Both the position numbers and the translations under genes were made by a program. From G965202665 sp965243835 (GTDB lineage Bacteria; Actinomycetota; Acidimicrobiia; Spongiisociales; Spongiisociaceae), in NCBI GenBank assembly GCA_965243835.1, contig OZ251578.1, positions 2,356,001-2,420,000 on the forward strand: DNA of 64,000 nt. Direction: 5' to 3'. Positions 62,500-64,000 of this stretch are shown here, piece after piece. The notes below the pieces were generated by a model. It had not been told where the DNA came from, did not search any database, and saw only the letters and a program-made list of their open reading frames with translations. Each line of letters begins with the position of its first letter. Position 1 is the stretch's first letter.

Positions 62500-63540
62500 A
62501 TGCGACAGACTTTCACATTGTTCCTTCTGATAGTATCGGTTTCTGCTACTGGTTGCTCTGTAGAGTATGTGGGAGCCGAGACATCGATTGACGGCGAAAC
62601 CACAGTTCCTACCTCCGTAGTTTCTACTACAGTAGCAACAACTACAACTAGGAGCGGTGTACCTACGACATTGAGAATACCGACTGCTTCCCTCGTCTCT
62701 ACTACAGCAGTCACAACTACCAGTACAACTACGGTTACTACGACCTCCGCTGAAAAAGCCTTGAGTCCAGCTTGGATCGAGGCTAGGCAGTTAGATAGTA
62801 TATTGAATATCGAAGCTATAGATGATGAACATTATCAACAGATAACGGCAACCTATCTGCGGAGCGAGAAGGATTATTGGTGGAATAACCCTAATAAGTT
62901 ATCGACGCCCGTTGGTGCTTTATGCTGGGCTACCCACGAACTATCCCGCTCCGGACTTCTAGCATACCTCCGAGTTTCAATAGATGAACAATACAATGAA
63001 ATAGCTAATCATCTTGGTCTGGTTATTGAAAATAGCGACCAAGCACCAGACCAAGCACCAGCTGATGTTCTACTAGACTATTTGACCTCAGACCTTGACA
63101 CCACAGTAGAAACCCCAGTTTTAGCAAACGAAAACAGTATAACCACCGCTTCCACCCTACAAATCTCAACATCTACAGAGAGCCTTGAAGTCTCGGAGTC
63201 AGAACAACTTTTAGCACTCTATCGCCATCCGGGAATGATTGAGTGGATACGACTAACTGATGAAGGTGCCGGTGACGGAACAGAGTGGGCGACGGCGTTC
63301 CGCACAGTGTCTGCTCCTGAAATAGAAGCGGCTACCAAGGCCGGAGATGGTTTACCGGCAGAAGCCCAAGAATTTTCCGACGCCCTTTTTGATCTCGTTG
63401 ATGAATACATAGAAAGCGGTAAAACAGACTCGCCGGAGCACTACAGACTACCAGGATTTGCCGGTTTTTATGAAGTCGCCAAATACGCCCCGGACTGCCA
63501 ACGCTTGCACCCTAACATATTTCAAGCTGGCGTTTCTTAG
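62500..63540 (+). CDS. Lipoprotein paralog 2 (unknown family)
   Basis: A 346-residue paralog of the gene before it, starting 1 bp after that gene's stop. It has the same lipobox (VSATGC), Thr-rich linker and WWNNP, GALCWATHELSRSGLL, EWATAFRTVSAPEIEAATK and VAKYAPDCQRLHPNIF blocks. Differences are concentrated in the linker and in a QAPDQAPADVLL insertion. The start ATG 62500 aligns with paralog 1; ATG 62476 is possible. Confidence 0.7.
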   Translation: MRQTFTLFLLIVSVSATGCSVEYVGAETSIDGETTVPTSVVSTTVATTTTRSGVPTTLRIPTASLVSTTAVTTTSTTTVTTTSAEKALSPAWIEARQLDSILNIEAIDDEHYQQITATYLRSEKDYWWNNPNKLSTPVGALCWATHELSRSGLLAYLRVSIDEQYNEIANHLGLVIENSDQAPDQAPADVLLDYLTSDLDTTVETPVLANENSITTASTLQISTSTESLEVSESEQLLALYRHPGMIEWIRLTDEGAGDGTEWATAFRTVSAPEIEAATKAGDGLPAEAQEFSDALFDLVDEYIESGKTDSPEHYRLPGFAGFYEVAKYAPDCQRLHPNIFQAGVS

Positions 63541-63554
63541 GTAAAGTGTTTTGG

Positions 63555-64000
63555 ATGAATAAAATGTCAACTAAGATTTTCACCTTGTTGCTTCTTATAG
63601 TGTTAGTTTCTGCTAGTGGTTGCTCTGTAGAGTATGTGGGAGCCGAGACATCGATTGACGGCGAAACCACAGTTCCTACCTCCGTAGTTTCTACTACAGT
63701 AGCAACAACTACAACTAGGAGCGGTGTACCTACGACATTGAGAATACCGACTGCTTCCCTCGTCTCTACTACAGCAGTCACAACTACCAGTACAACTACG
63801 GTTACTACGACCTCCGCTGAAAAAGCCTTGAGTCCGGCCTGGATCGAAGCTGGGCAACTAGATAGTATATTGAGTACCTACGCTGTCGATATTGAACATT
63901 ATCAGCAAATAACGGCCAACTATCTGCGAAGCCAAAAGGATTATTGGTGGAATAATCCTAACCAGTTATCGACACCCGTTGGTGCCTTATGCTGGGCTAC
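63555..64000 (+). CDS. Lipoprotein paralog 3 (cut by window edge)
   Basis: Third tandem paralog, running off the right edge. ATG 63555 or 63564. The signal-peptide DNA matches paralog 1, while positions 63617-63835 are identical to 62550-62768 of paralog 2 over 219 bp, covering the Thr-rich linker. The conserved WWNNPNQLSTPVGALCWA block is reached before the edge. Confidence 0.7.
   Translation, partial: MNKMSTKIFTLLLLIVLVSASGCSVEYVGAETSIDGETTVPTSVVSTTVATTTTRSGVPTTLRIPTASLVSTTAVTTTSTTTVTTTSAEKALSPAWIEAGQLDSILSTYAVDIEHYQQITANYLRSQKDYWWNNPNQLSTPVGALCWA

Overview
The window is high-GC, gene-dense bacterial DNA, most likely from an uncultured marine-type Acidimicrobiia (Actinomycetota). The reasons are an InhA-like enoyl reductase, secreted proteins ending in paired SLH-like modules with CxGRFCDED-type motifs, lipoproteins with long Thr/Ala/Pro linkers, and frequent ATGA/GTGA gene overlaps. 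No rRNA, tRNA or CRISPR array was seen.

Layout. 1-9.1 kb is a sugar or sugar-acid catabolic cluster: two SDRs, an enolase-superfamily dehydratase, a VOC protein, a ribose-type ABC importer and, divergently, a lactonase-like amidohydrolase and a LacI regulator, with a LacI-type operator in the divergent spacer. 9.4-11.15 kb is a gene-free array of decayed repeats derived from the 3' end of the neighbouring lipoyl-domain gene. 11.1-13.4 kb encodes that lipoyl domain and both E1 subunits of a 2-oxoacid or acetoin dehydrogenase. 13.6-16.5 kb is a second small sugar cluster around a 21-bp palindrome. 16.6-24.1 kb holds a hypothetical protein, a membrane-anchored Mur ligase-like protein, an alpha/beta hydrolase with a decayed 3' copy, inhA and acs. 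24.8-31 kb is one 2,042-residue surface protein behind a promoter-like element whose spacer contains an 11-G tract. 31-35.6 kb is an lpd-E2-lipB/lipA operon in which LipB and LipA are fused. 36-42 kb holds an alpha/beta hydrolase, 6-phosphogluconolactonase and two AlkA-like glycosylases around a compositionally odd island with a lipoprotein/coiled-coil mini-operon and an IS481 remnant. 42.3-45.1 kb is a second surface protein with AT-rich leucine-rich repeats. 45.4-48.1 kb encodes an acyl-CoA synthetase and a P450. 48.3-58.9 kb is a long catabolic operon: a TRAP transporter, an AtuA-like protein, a DUF4387 protein, a UGSC-family selenoprotein and its partner, an acyl-CoA dehydrogenase-like protein, an SDR and a BKACE enzyme. 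59-64 kb encodes a secreted phospholipase A2/ricin-lectin protein and three tandem paralogous lipoproteins.

The most interesting items are: (i) a UGSC selenoprotein with an in-frame UGA followed by a SECIS-like hairpin; (ii) the poly-G promoter spacer; (iii) an exact 897-bp in-frame duplication inside the TRAP binding protein; (iv) the LipB-LipA fusion; (v) a recurring pattern in which spacers are filled with decayed tandem copies of gene ends, which suggests unusually frequent tandem duplication in this genome.
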